Source: an uncultured Collinsella sp.
Lineage (GTDB): Bacteria > Actinomycetota > Coriobacteriia > Coriobacteriales > Coriobacteriaceae
NCBI GenBank assembly: GCA_900551655.1
Contig: URWM01000008.1
Span: forward strand, 1-16,676
Reading direction: 5' to 3'
DNA: 16,676 nucleotides
Each line of letters starts with the position of its first letter. Within the stretch, counting starts at the first letter, position 1. This document shows, piece by piece, positions 1 through 7,014 of this stretch. Under the pieces are notes generated by a model. The model was not told where the DNA came from. It worked only from the letters and a program-made list of their open reading frames with translations, and did no database searches. The position numbers and the translations under genes are program-made.

Positions 1-43
1 ACCTAAGCCTTCGTCGGCAGCGTCAGATGGGTATAAGAGACAG
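1..43 (+). other. Residual Illumina Nextera i5 index and adapter (not genomic)
   Basis: Positions 11-43 match the 33-nt Nextera read-1 transposase adapter except for one base (G instead of T at 30). Its 3' part, 25-43, is the 19-bp Tn5 mosaic end. Positions 3-10 (CTAAGCCT) are the Nextera i5 index known as S508/N508, and positions 1-2 (AC) fit the last bases of the P5 primer before the index. The order index, adapter, mosaic end, insert is exactly that of a sequencing library molecule. Genomic sequence therefore starts at 44. Matches are from memory of the published oligos. Confidence 0.96.
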
Positions 44-66
44 CTGGATGCGCGAGATGGAGTAGA

Positions 67-88
67 GGCGCCGCGGTCCTTTGGCGCC
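67..88 (+). terminator. Possible weak hairpin at the end of a lost upstream gene
   Basis: GGCGCC at 67-72 and again at 83-88 can pair across a 10-nt loop. There is no T-run after it, so intrinsic termination is doubtful. Just before it, frame 45-65 reads W-M-R-E-M-E then TAG, which could be the last residues of a gene whose remainder is off the contig; that is too short to prove. Confidence 0.2.
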
Positions 89-176
89 CCGATTCGAACA
101 TTTTGGATTTCGCTACGGCGACAACTGCATTTGGGGGTACACTCGCTGCTGCTCAAAAAATGTCGGAGGTTAGCCC

Positions 177-752
177 TTGGCACGTGTGAAGCACATAGTC
201 GGATGGATTTCGGTTGTCCTGCTGGTCGTGACGCTGGCAAGTATTTGGATGCTGACGGAGCAGAACGTGGAGCAGACGTCGTCGCTCAGCGAGTCCACTG
301 CGCGCGCGGTGGAAGGACGGGCCGCGGACGTGCGGTCCGATGCCGCGCAGGAGTCCCAGGCGGGGGATGCCGCCGAGGGCGCGGATTCAACGATTGCCAC
401 CGTTCATCCCGACCCGCTTGCGCCCGTTCGGCTGTGGATGGGTGCCAACATTCGTCGCGTCGCACATACCGTTGAGTTCTTCTTTGTAGGACTGTTTGCC
501 TCGTTGGCGGCGGTGTGCTTGGATAAGCGTGTGTCGCCCACTCGATTGCGGTGCGTGCCCCTCCTGGCCTTTTGCGCCGTCTGCTCTGTCGGTGACCAAG
601 TGCACAAGATCTTTGTTCCTGGCCGTCATTTCGACATGATCGACCTGGGCTTCGATGCCGCGGGTTACGTTGTCGCCATGCTGTTGGTGCTGTTGGTCTC
701 CGCATGGGTGCACCACGTGACACGCCCCATTGGCGCCCATGCGAGGCGCTAG
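177..752 (+). CDS. VanZ-like membrane protein
   Basis: A 191-residue integral membrane protein of the VanZ-like family; the founding member gives low-level teicoplanin resistance, but most chromosomal members have no known role. The start is TTG at 177, chosen because GGAGG at 165-169 lies 7 nt upstream. Membrane segments are visible at about residues 7-25, 98-115, 125-139 and 160-178. The family signature is clear: S-S-x-L-S after the first helix (35-38), R94-x-x-H97-x-x-E100-F at the head of helix 2, and G139-D-Q-V-H-K-I-F-V-P-G-R150 followed by D153 and D156. Between helix 1 and helix 2 is an Ala/Asp/Glu-rich, low-complexity extracytoplasmic stretch (about 40-80), longer than the short linker usual in the family. 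It is followed by an intrinsic terminator and seems to be a single-gene unit, unrelated to the MurNAc genes downstream. The family call is firm; the function is unknown. Confidence 0.85.
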   Translation: MARVKHIVGWISVVLLVVTLASIWMLTEQNVEQTSSLSESTARAVEGRAADVRSDAAQESQAGDAAEGADSTIATVHPDPLAPVRLWMGANIRRVAHTVEFFFVGLFASLAAVCLDKRVSPTRLRCVPLLAFCAVCSVGDQVHKIFVPGRHFDMIDLGFDAAGYVVAMLLVLLVSAWVHHVTRPIGAHARR

Positions 753-833
753 CCGGTAACAAACCCGTTTCTGATAATGCGACCTTGTTGAATTATTTTG
801 TGTCGCGCGTATTTCCGAGCGGTCGGATTTGAG

Positions 834-860
834 GGGCGAGCGGTAGAACGCTCGCCCTTT
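834..860 (+). terminator. Intrinsic terminator after the VanZ-like gene
   Basis: A perfect 9-bp G/C-rich stem (834-842 with 849-857), a 6-nt loop GTAGAA, then TTT at 858-860. It separates the VanZ-like gene from the MurNAc cluster. The T-run is short, as is common in high-GC actinobacteria. Confidence 0.7.
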
Positions 861-882
861 GTGCGCCACGATGCGGCACAAT

Positions 883-911
883 GTACCGCAAAAGCTGTTT
901 GTATCCGGTAC
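883..911 (+). promoter_or_regulatory. Candidate operator upstream of murR
   Basis: GTACCG at 883-888 is mirrored by CGGTAC at 906-911, with 17 bases between the arms, 45 bp before the murR start codon. RpiR-type regulators bind inverted repeats and often control their own operon, so this is a plausible autoregulatory site. I could not find a convincing -35/-10 pair beside it. The repeat is seen; the role is inferred. Confidence 0.35.
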
Positions 912-956
912 GAATCGTTCGTTGGTCTTTAATTCTTCTCAACGGAGGTGTTTGAG

Positions 957-1808
957 ATGGCAAACGGATTGCTTTTGCGGCTTCGCGAGCGTGAACTCAG
1001 CGCGAGCCCGGCGGAACGCAATGTCATCGCATATGTAAGCGCTCATCCGCATGAGGTGGTCGGGCTGTCCGTCCGCAGTCTTGCCGATGCCACGTTCTCC
1101 TCGCCCTCGAGCATTTTGCGTTTTTGCAAGCGTTTGGGTTTTGCGGGCTACAAGGAGTTCCAGCGCGAACTGATTGCCGAGCTGGCGCTCTTGGGTGACA
1201 AGAAAGACGTTGCCCTCGAGGACATCTCCATGGATGACAGCGTCGAACGTATCGTGGGGAAGGTGATGAAAAGCAACGTGCGTACGATCGAAGCGACGGC
1301 GCGAACGCTCGATTACACCGTTTTGGAGCGATGCGCGGCCCATCTTAAGCGGGCACGCGCGGTCAATTTGTTCGGTATCGGTGCCTCTCGTTTGGTCGCG
1401 CACGATCTGGCGCAAAAGCTCATGCGTGTCGACAAAGAGTGCCATCTGTACGACGACTGGCATGATCAGCTCCTGTGTGCCAAGAACATGCATGAGGGCG
1501 ATATGGCAATCGCCTTTAGCTACTCGGGCTTGACGCAAGAGGTGCTGGACTGCACTGCTGAGGCTCAACGTCACAACTGTCTCGTTGTGGCCGTTACCAA
1601 AGTAGATGGGTCGTCCAAGCTTGCCACCATGGCCGATGCCGTGCTCGGCGTTGCTGCAAGCGAGCCCTTGGTCCGCAGCGGTGCCATGGCCTCGCGTATG
1701 GCCCAGCTTATGGTTGTCGATGCCCTGTACGCTGCTTACGTTGCCAGCGACTACGAACGGGCGACGCATGTCATTAAGCAAAACTACATCGAGAAACAGG
1801 AAAGATGA
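957..1808 (+). CDS. murR: RpiR-family transcriptional regulator of the MurNAc cluster (MurR-like)
   Basis: A 283-residue cytoplasmic regulator. ATG at 957 is chosen over the in-frame GTG at 948 because that GTG overlaps the ribosome binding site GGAGG (944-948), which is correctly spaced 8 nt from the ATG. Residues 1-77 form the RpiR helix-turn-helix domain; the segment S49-P-S-S-I-L-R-F-C-K-R-L-G-F around 49-62 is the characteristic recognition region. Residues about 125-260 form a sugar isomerase (SIS) domain, with F139-G-I-G-A-S and A186-F-S-Y-S-G-L-T as its phosphosugar-binding loops. In E. coli, MurR is a repressor released by MurNAc-6-phosphate. Here the gene is first in an operon with murQ only 10 nt downstream, so the same ligand and target are likely. 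Whether it represses or activates cannot be read from the sequence. Confidence 0.88.
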   Translation: MANGLLLRLRERELSASPAERNVIAYVSAHPHEVVGLSVRSLADATFSSPSSILRFCKRLGFAGYKEFQRELIAELALLGDKKDVALEDISMDDSVERIVGKVMKSNVRTIEATARTLDYTVLERCAAHLKRARAVNLFGIGASRLVAHDLAQKLMRVDKECHLYDDWHDQLLCAKNMHEGDMAIAFSYSGLTQEVLDCTAEAQRHNCLVVAVTKVDGSSKLATMADAVLGVAASEPLVRSGAMASRMAQLMVVDALYAAYVASDYERATHVIKQNYIEKQER

Positions 1809-1818
1809 GGTGAATGAA

Positions 1819-2742
<924 letters not shown>

Positions 2743-2799
2743 GTGCACGGCGTGAGCAGATATGACATCAAGAAGAGATACCCAATACAAGGAGGAGTT

Positions 2800-4230
2800 A
2801 TGACGAACAAAGAGCTGGCTCAAAAGTTGCTGGATCTTTTGGGCGGTAAAGACAACGTGCTGGCAAACGCGGCGTGCATGACGCGCCTGCGCGTGACCGT
2901 CAAAGACACGAGCAACGTTGACACGGAGGGTATTAAGGCACTCGACGGCGTGATGGGCCTGGTCGAGGACGACACGATGCAGATCGTGCTGGGTCCGGGC
3001 AAGGTGAATAAGGTGCTCGAGGAGTTCTCCAAGCTCACCGGCCTTGCGAAAGGCGTTGCTGACGAGAGCGTGGTCGACGCTGCGGCCACAAACAAGGCCG
3101 CGCAGAAGGCCAAGTACGAGTCCAAACCGGTTCAGGCCTTCCTTAAGAAGATTTCCAACGTCTTCGTCGCCCTGCTTCCCGGCATCATTGCGGCTGGCCT
3201 CATTAACGGTATCTGCAACGTCATTAACGTCTCGACGGCAGGCACGCTTGCAGGCGAGTGGTGGTACCAGGGCATTCGTTCCATGGGCTGGGCCCTGTTT
3301 GCCTATCTGCCCATTTTGGTGGGCTATAACGCGGCACGTGAGTTTGGTGGCTCCGCTGCGCTGGGCGGCATCGCCGGCATGATGTGTATCGCCAACAGTG
3401 CCATGCCCCTGCTTGCGCCTGGCGCGGCTGATCCTGCCACTGCCATTCTGCTGCCGCTCACCAGTGCGCAGTACAACCCCGCAGCGGGCGGCATGATCGC
3501 GGCTCTCATCGCTGGTGCATTTTTCGCCTGGATGGAGCGTCAGATTCGCAAGGTCATGCCCAACGCGCTCGATACGTTCCTGTCCCCGCTGCTGGTGCTC
3601 ATCATCGGCGCCTTTGCTCTGATGCTCGTCATCCAGCCGGTAGGCGCATGGCTGACGACTGCCATCTTTAGCGTTTTGACCTTTATCTTCGAGAAGTTGG
3701 GCGTCCTGGGCGGCTATATCCTGTCGGCAGGCTTCTTGCCGCTGGTGTCCGTCGGCCTGCATCAGGCGCTCACGCCGATCCACGCTATGCTCAACGATCC
3801 CGACGGCGCTACCAAGGGCATCAATTACCTGCTGCCCATCCTTATGATGGCTGGCGGCGGCCAGGTCGGTGCCGGTTTGGCGCTGTACTTTAAGACCAAG
3901 AACGCCAAGCTCAAGAAGTACGTCGCAGAGTCCATTCCCGTTGGAATCCTGGGTGTGGGAGAGCCTCTGATGTATGCTGTTACGCTGCCGCTCGTTCGTC
4001 CGTTTGTGACGGCCTGCCTGGGTGCCGGATTTGGCGGCGCGCTTGCAGCGCTGCTTCACATCGGCACGGTTTCTCAGGGCGTTTCCGGTCTGTTTGGCCT
4101 GTTGATCGTCGTTCCTGGCCAGCAGCTCGGCTACGTTGCCGCTATGCTGCTTGCCTATGTCGCCGGCTTTGTCCTGACGTGGTTCTTTGGCGTCGACGAG
4201 CAGAAGATCAACGAGTTCTTTGGCGAGTAG
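2800..4230 (+). CDS. murP: PTS MurNAc-type permease, EIIBC
   Basis: A 476-residue membrane PTS permease (E. coli MurP has 474) that imports MurNAc, or MurNAc-GlcNAc in Gram-positives, and phosphorylates it at C6. ATG 2800 is chosen because a near-perfect AAGGAGG (2789-2795) lies 4 nt upstream; an in-frame GTG at 2743 would add 19 residues without a site. Residues 1-85 are the EIIB domain; the phosphorylated cysteine is C26 in N-A-A-C-M-T-R-L-R. A linker follows to about 105, then the EIIC domain with about ten hydrophobic segments, containing G-V-G-E-P-L-M-Y near the C-terminal third, the loop that matches the GITEP-type motif of the glucose superfamily. No EIIA domain is fused, so phosphate must come from a separate EIIA. 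The specificity call rests on MurQ and MupG next door; a related amino-sugar substrate is the alternative. Confidence 0.92.
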   Translation: MTNKELAQKLLDLLGGKDNVLANAACMTRLRVTVKDTSNVDTEGIKALDGVMGLVEDDTMQIVLGPGKVNKVLEEFSKLTGLAKGVADESVVDAAATNKAAQKAKYESKPVQAFLKKISNVFVALLPGIIAAGLINGICNVINVSTAGTLAGEWWYQGIRSMGWALFAYLPILVGYNAAREFGGSAALGGIAGMMCIANSAMPLLAPGAADPATAILLPLTSAQYNPAAGGMIAALIAGAFFAWMERQIRKVMPNALDTFLSPLLVLIIGAFALMLVIQPVGAWLTTAIFSVLTFIFEKLGVLGGYILSAGFLPLVSVGLHQALTPIHAMLNDPDGATKGINYLLPILMMAGGGQVGAGLALYFKTKNAKLKKYVAESIPVGILGVGEPLMYAVTLPLVRPFVTACLGAGFGGALAALLHIGTVSQGVSGLFGLLIVVPGQQLGYVAAMLLAYVAGFVLTWFFGVDEQKINEFFGE

Positions 4231-4238
4231 TTTGATAT

Positions 4239-4265
4239 CGCGAGCCGTGTTGCTCAGGGCTCGCG
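4239..4265 (+). other. Hairpin in the murP 3' region
   Basis: An 8-bp stem, CGCGAGCC at 4239-4246 with GGCTCGCG at 4258-4265, over an 11-nt loop. No T-run follows. It lies 26 bp before the real terminator and could protect the 3' end of the murRQP message from exonucleases; that role is a guess. Confidence 0.5.
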
Positions 4266-4290
4266 GCAGATCTCTTGATGCTATGGTTGT

Positions 4291-4324
4291 GCCGGCGGGG
4301 CTAACTGCTCCGCCGGCCTTTTTT
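4291..4324 (+). terminator. Intrinsic terminator between murP and mupG
   Basis: An 8-bp stem of GCCGGCGG (4291-4298) with CCGCCGGC (4310-4317), an 11-nt loop, and a T-run at 4319-4324. The ribosome binding site of mupG starts at once after the T-run, leaving no room for a promoter between them. mupG must therefore be reached by read-through or by a promoter upstream of the hairpin. Confidence 0.85.
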
Positions 4325-4340
4325 AAAGGAGCGTTGAAGC

Positions 4341-5393
4341 GTGAAAACGGGTATTTCGATTTATCTTTCCAGCCCTCTGCAGGATATTGAGCGGACGATT
4401 GAGCGTGGTGCCGCGGCGGGTGCGCGCTATGCGTTTACCTCACTGCATATTCCCGAGGATGGGGGAGCGGCGTATGCCGATAAGGTCCGTCATGTGCTGT
4501 CGCTGCTTTCCGCCCGCGGTATTGCGCTCATTGCCGATGTGGGGCCGCGCACGTGCGATTTGCTCGGGCTTGAGCGCATCGAGGACCTGCGTGACCTGGG
4601 GCTCGAATACCTTCGTTTGGACTATGGCTTTAGCGCCCAGCGGGTCGCGGAGTTGTCCGGTGTATTTCACATTGTGGTCAATGCATCGACGGTGAGTTCT
4701 GATGAAATCGCATCGTGGCGAGAAGCCGGTGCCGATGTGACTCGTTTTGCCGCCTGCCACAATTTTTATCCCAAGCCTTATACCGGTTTAGCTCTGGAAG
4801 ACATTGCTCGGACGAATCTTCGTCTTGCGGCGCTTGGCTTCGAAATCATGGCTTTTGTGCCGGGTGATGCCAACGTTCGCGGGCCGGTATTCGAAGGACT
4901 GCCGACGGTTGAGGAGCAGCGCGGTCGCGCGTCAAAGGTTGCCCTCAACATGCTTGAGCTTGCACATGGCGCCGATTGCGACATTGTGTTGGTCGGCGAC
5001 CCCGATCTTTCCGATGCGGGCTGGGCGCAGTTTGCTCAAGTTTCCGCCGGATACGTGGACCTGCAATGCGAGCTTGAGCCCGGTTATGCCTATGTGCGCG
5101 GGCAGATTCATCACGACCGGCCCGACTCGAGCGTCCTCATCTTTAGGTCTCAGGAGTCACGTACGACGCTTAAGCCGGATTCCGTGCCGACGGATACCGG
5201 TGCCGGCCTGCCGCGAAAGACGGGGTCGATCGCTGTGAGCAATAGCGGCTATGGGCGCTACGAAGGCGAGCTTGAGATTGCGCGGGTCGATCTTCCCGGT
5301 GACAAGCGCATGAACGTTGCGGGCCATATCACGCCCGAGGCAATGGAGCTGCTGCCGTTCATCAAACGCGGATTCGGGGTACGGTTCGTTTAG
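4341..5393 (+). CDS. mupG: 6-phospho-N-acetylmuramidase MupG (GH170, formerly DUF871)
   Basis: MupG hydrolyses the beta-1,4 bond of MurNAc-6P-GlcNAc after PTS import, freeing MurNAc-6P for MurQ. The protein has 350 residues, the same size as the S. aureus enzyme that defined glycoside hydrolase family 170. GTG 4341 is the start: AAAGGAG at 4325-4331 precedes it by 9 nt, and the N-terminus M-K-T-G-I-S-I-Y-L-S is the family's first beta-strand. Residues 1 to about 235 make the TIM-barrel domain (DUF871_N) and about 240-350 the cyclophilin-like beta domain. Recognisable landmarks are F-T-S-L-H-I-P-E-D (32-40), L-R-L-D-Y-G-F (91-97) and H-N-F-Y-P-K-P-Y-T-G-L (about 139-149). Having mupG beside murQ and murP implies the cell takes up the disaccharide as well as free MurNAc. 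Gene order differs from S. aureus, where mupG leads and murR ends the operon. Confidence 0.93.
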   Translation: MKTGISIYLSSPLQDIERTIERGAAAGARYAFTSLHIPEDGGAAYADKVRHVLSLLSARGIALIADVGPRTCDLLGLERIEDLRDLGLEYLRLDYGFSAQRVAELSGVFHIVVNASTVSSDEIASWREAGADVTRFAACHNFYPKPYTGLALEDIARTNLRLAALGFEIMAFVPGDANVRGPVFEGLPTVEEQRGRASKVALNMLELAHGADCDIVLVGDPDLSDAGWAQFAQVSAGYVDLQCELEPGYAYVRGQIHHDRPDSSVLIFRSQESRTTLKPDSVPTDTGAGLPRKTGSIAVSNSGYGRYEGELEIARVDLPGDKRMNVAGHITPEAMELLPFIKRGFGVRFV

Positions 5394-5409
5394 CGTGTGA
5401 CCCGTGGGC

Positions 5410-5415
5410 TACAAT
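5410..5415 (+). promoter_or_regulatory. Possible -10 element for the ArsC/Spx-like gene
   Basis: TACAAT at 5410-5415 differs from the consensus -10 by one base and lies 70 bp before the ATG at 5486. No good -35 box is present at the right distance. The expected leader contains two perfect 8-bp palindromes, AGGCGCCT (5431-5438) and GTGCGCAC (5445-5452), whose meaning is unknown. Confidence 0.35.
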
Positions 5416-5485
5416 TGGCCCATCATGCTAAGGCGCCTCGTATGGTGCGCACCTGCGTTGGCCGATCTATATTCGGAGGATTCCC

Positions 5486-5845
5486 ATGACCGTACTGTTT
5501 GTTGAATATCCCAAGTGCTCGACCTGTAAAAAGGCCAAGGCATGGCTGGACGAACATGGGGTTGAGTATATCGACCGCGATATCGTTACGGACAATCCCA
5601 CGGCCGATGAACTTGCGACCTGGATTGCTCGTTCGGGGCTGCCGGTGCGACGCTTCTTTAACTCGTCGGGCATGAAATATCGAGAGCTGGGCCTGAAGGC
5701 GCGCCTGGATGCGGGTATGACGGACCAGGAATGCTATGAGCTGCTGGCAACTGACGGCATGCTGGTTAAACGCCCGCTGCTGGTGGGCGATGACTTTGTG
5801 ATTCCTGGCTTTAAGGAAGCGGCTTGGACCGAGGCGTTGCTGTAG
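5486..5845 (+). CDS. ArsC/Spx/YffB-family thioredoxin-fold protein
   Basis: A 119-residue cytoplasmic protein of the ArsC-like family, the size of E. coli YffB (118). The start ATG 5486 has GGAGGA (5475-5480) 5 nt upstream. The N-terminal strand leads into Y-P-K-C11-S-T-C14-K-K, a CxxC redox site. The family's second conserved patch, V-K95-R96-P97-L-L-V, is near the end of the fold and corresponds to the arginine-containing K-R-P segment of ArsC and Spx. Annotation pipelines tend to call such proteins arsenate reductase, but no ars genes (arsR, arsB, acr3) are nearby and arsenate reduction is not supported by context. The CxxC is more like Spx and MgsR, though Spx proteins are usually longer. 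Likely a redox-sensing or thiol reductase role; the exact function is unknown. Confidence 0.85.
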   Translation: MTVLFVEYPKCSTCKKAKAWLDEHGVEYIDRDIVTDNPTADELATWIARSGLPVRRFFNSSGMKYRELGLKARLDAGMTDQECYELLATDGMLVKRPLLVGDDFVIPGFKEAAWTEALL

Positions 5846-5850
5846 CGGTT

Positions 5851-6024
5851 GCGGAAAGTGCGTCCCATTTTGAGCTCGGATTCCGGGACGCAGTTTCCGG
5901 TTGAAGGGGCTAGCGGAAACCGTATCCCAGTTTGAGCGCGAAATCTGGGATACGGTTTCCGCTTGGGGCCTCTAGGGGAAAGCGCGTCCCGTTTTGGACG
6001 CAAATTCCGGGATGAGCTTTCCGG
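5851..6024. repeat. Three tandem 62-bp palindromic repeats
   Basis: Three 50-nt imperfect palindromes begin at 5851, 5913 and 5975, exactly 62 bp apart. Each has 16-nt arms around an 18-nt loop and is followed by a 12-nt spacer. Arms are 5851-5866/5885-5900, 5913-5928/5947-5962 and 5975-5990/6009-6024. The middle copy pairs perfectly and extends to 18 bp (5913-5930 with 5945-5962). The left arm reads G-C-G-G-A-A-A, variable middle, T-C-C-C. A shorter echo of the unit's 3' end (CCGGTTGG and following) recurs at 6046-6066, overlapping the end of the minus-strand gene. The array fills the gap between two convergent genes. Confidence 0.9.
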
Positions 6025-6065
6025 TTGGCGGGCATGCGCACTATCCCGGTTGGTGGGCATATGCG

Positions 6066-6476
6066 CTAATCCTCCAGCTGCGCCCATTCGTGTGGGTCGT
6101 AGATCTTTACGTGCTTGTCGGGCGTGTCGCTCCAGTACTCTTCGTCCATAAAGGGCAGGTATGCCTGAATGCCGGGGCAGATAAACGGAATCCGTTGCCG
6201 CTGCAGGCGCTCGCGCTGCCGCTGCTCCAGGTTCGTCTCGGATATGACGGTCGGCATGCCGGACAGCTCGACGAGGCTTGCCTGGATGCGCTTGAGGTCG
6301 GGGAGCGCCGCATGCCATGACGTCCGCATGATCAAAAATGAGGCGCGGCGGTAGTTTGCCTGCATCACCGTGATGGCGGGCCGCAGTGTGGGATGGATTT
6401 TGTCCCGTTCGGGCCAAAGGTCAGCAGTGATCTCGAGGCCCAGGGTCTCCCATAGGTAATCAAGCTCTTCGTCCAT
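6066..6476 (-). CDS. Uncharacterised protein, resembles the N-terminal part of a MarR-type regulator family
   Basis: A 136-residue soluble protein read from 6476 down to 6066. The start ATG has GAGG 4 nt upstream (complement of 6481-6484). It is predicted to be mostly helical for residues 1-95, then has a conserved-looking block R95-I-P-F-I-C-P-G-I-Q-A-Y-L-P-F-M110, and an acidic tail. From memory, a family of actinobacterial and Firmicute regulators has a similar R-x-P-F-x-V-P-G-x-Q-x-Y-L-P-x block just before a C-terminal MarR-like winged helix. If that is right, this protein keeps the N-terminal sensor-like part and lacks the DNA-binding domain. Its stop lies among the degenerate repeat copies, so repeat invasion could have clipped a longer gene. 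Family assignment is tentative; the coding call rests on the RBS, typical codon use and length. Confidence 0.6.
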   Translation of the reverse strand: MDEELDYLWETLGLEITADLWPERDKIHPTLRPAITVMQANYRRASFLIMRTSWHAALPDLKRIQASLVELSGMPTVISETNLEQRQRERLQRQRIPFICPGIQAYLPFMDEEYWSDTPDKHVKIYDPHEWAQLED

Positions 6477-6641
6477 GGTGCCTCGATATCTACGCGATCA
6501 TTGATACTTCGATTGTGTTGCCTGGTGCTATCGTTTTCGCGGTAGAATCTGCCAACGGTTGACGGCTACCGCTCGCGGCGTATTGCCCTTCGCGTACAGC
6601 GGTCGGCTTCACAGGTCCTTCACGGGTTGGACTAAATTAGG

Positions 6642-6676
6642 CCAATTTGACTGAATTTCAAAAAAGTCAAAATTGG
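6642..6676. other. A/T-rich inverted repeat upstream of the tRNA promoter
   Basis: CCAATTTGACT at 6642-6652 pairs with AGTCAAAATTGG at 6665-6676 with a single-base bulge. It ends 3 bp before the -35 box of the tRNA promoter, so it may act as an UP-like element or a regulator site. The rest of the 6477-6640 gap shows no gene; TAGAAT at 6543-6548 looks like a lone -10 but its best -35 is 19 bp away. Confidence 0.4.
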
Positions 6677-6679
6677 GGC

Positions 6680-6708
6680 TTGCGTCATGGCGTGACTTCC
6701 CGTATAGT
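6680..6708 (+). promoter_or_regulatory. Sigma-70-type promoter for the tRNA pair
   Basis: TTGCGT (6680-6685) and TATAGT (6703-6708) with the ideal 17-bp spacer, 45 bp before the tRNA-Gln 5' end and preceded by an A/T-rich segment. This is the best-matched promoter in the window, as expected for stable RNA. Confidence 0.75.
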
Positions 6709-6752
6709 TCTTTCTTGCGCAAAGGCACAGCCGAGCGCAGCGATGCAGTCAT

Positions 6753-6826
6753 TGGGATGTCGTCTAATGGCAGGACAGCGGATTCTGGTTCCGTCAATGG
6801 GGGTTCGACTCCCTCCATCCCAGCCA
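6753..6826 (+). tRNA. tRNA-Gln (anticodon CTG)
   Basis: A complete cloverleaf. The acceptor stem is 6753-6759 with 6816-6822, the discriminator is G6823, and CCA is encoded at 6824-6826. The anticodon arm is 6778-6782 with 6790-6794 around loop TTCTGGT; the anticodon CTG at 6785-6787 reads CAG. The T-arm contains GGTTCGACT. The U1-A72 acceptor pair is typical of bacterial tRNA-Gln. It is the first gene of a two-tRNA transcript. Confidence 0.95.
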
Positions 6827-6843
6827 TTGCATTTGCTACATAT

Positions 6844-6920
6844 GGCCCGTTCGTCTAGCGGTTTAGGACGCCGCCCTCTCAAGGCGGAGATCACCAGTTC
6901 GAATCTGGTACGGGCTACCA
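6844..6920 (+). tRNA. tRNA-Glu (anticodon CTC)
   Basis: A complete cloverleaf 17 nt after tRNA-Gln. The acceptor stem is 6844-6850 with 6910-6916 (first pair G-U), the discriminator is A6917, and CCA is encoded at 6918-6920. The anticodon stem CCGCC/GGCGG (6871-6875, 6883-6887) encloses loop CTCTCAA, with anticodon CTC at 6878-6880 reading GAG. The T-loop TTCGAAT is canonical. Confidence 0.95.
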
Positions 6921-6930
6921 AAATTGAACG

Positions 6931-6958
6931 CCCGGGCCTCGTAAGAGACCCGGGTTTT
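6931..6958 (+). terminator. Intrinsic terminator of the tRNA unit
   Basis: A 10-bp stem with one mismatch (6931-6940 with 6945-6954), a tight GTAA loop, then TTTT at 6955-6958. It follows the tRNA-Glu CCA end by 10 nt. Confidence 0.85.
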
Positions 6959-6967
6959 GTGTATTGA

Positions 6968-6979
6968 CCGTATATACGG
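6968..6979. promoter_or_regulatory. 12-bp perfect palindrome before the TPR-like gene
   Basis: CCGTATATACGG at 6968-6979 lies 35 bp upstream of the TPR-gene start codon, right after the tRNA terminator, where the promoter of the TPR-smpB pair must be. It could be an operator. Supported by symmetry only. Confidence 0.3.
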
Positions 6980-7014
6980 CGCCTGCCGTGTTTCGCTCAG
7001 ATCGAGGAGTAGCC

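Noticed and set aside
25..43. Tn5 transposon end
   Set aside because: The 19-bp mosaic end is part of a longer synthetic adapter with its sample index; it marks library preparation and not an insertion.
948..956. GTG start for the MurR-like regulator
   Set aside because: This GTG overlaps the only good ribosome binding site (944-948), which is correctly spaced for the ATG at 957.
5486..5845. Genuine arsenate reductase of an ars operon
   Set aside because: The fold and CxxC fit, but no arsenic transporter or ArsR regulator is adjacent; the family includes many non-arsenate members.
6549..6640. Small RNA downstream of the isolated TAGAAT
   Set aside because: The -35 is poor with a 19-bp gap, and no terminator hairpin or conserved structure is visible.
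6609..6921. Minus-strand open frames across the two tRNAs
   Set aside because: They are antisense reads of tRNA genes (peptides of the type often misannotated as proteins). The cloverleaves, promoter and terminator explain the region.
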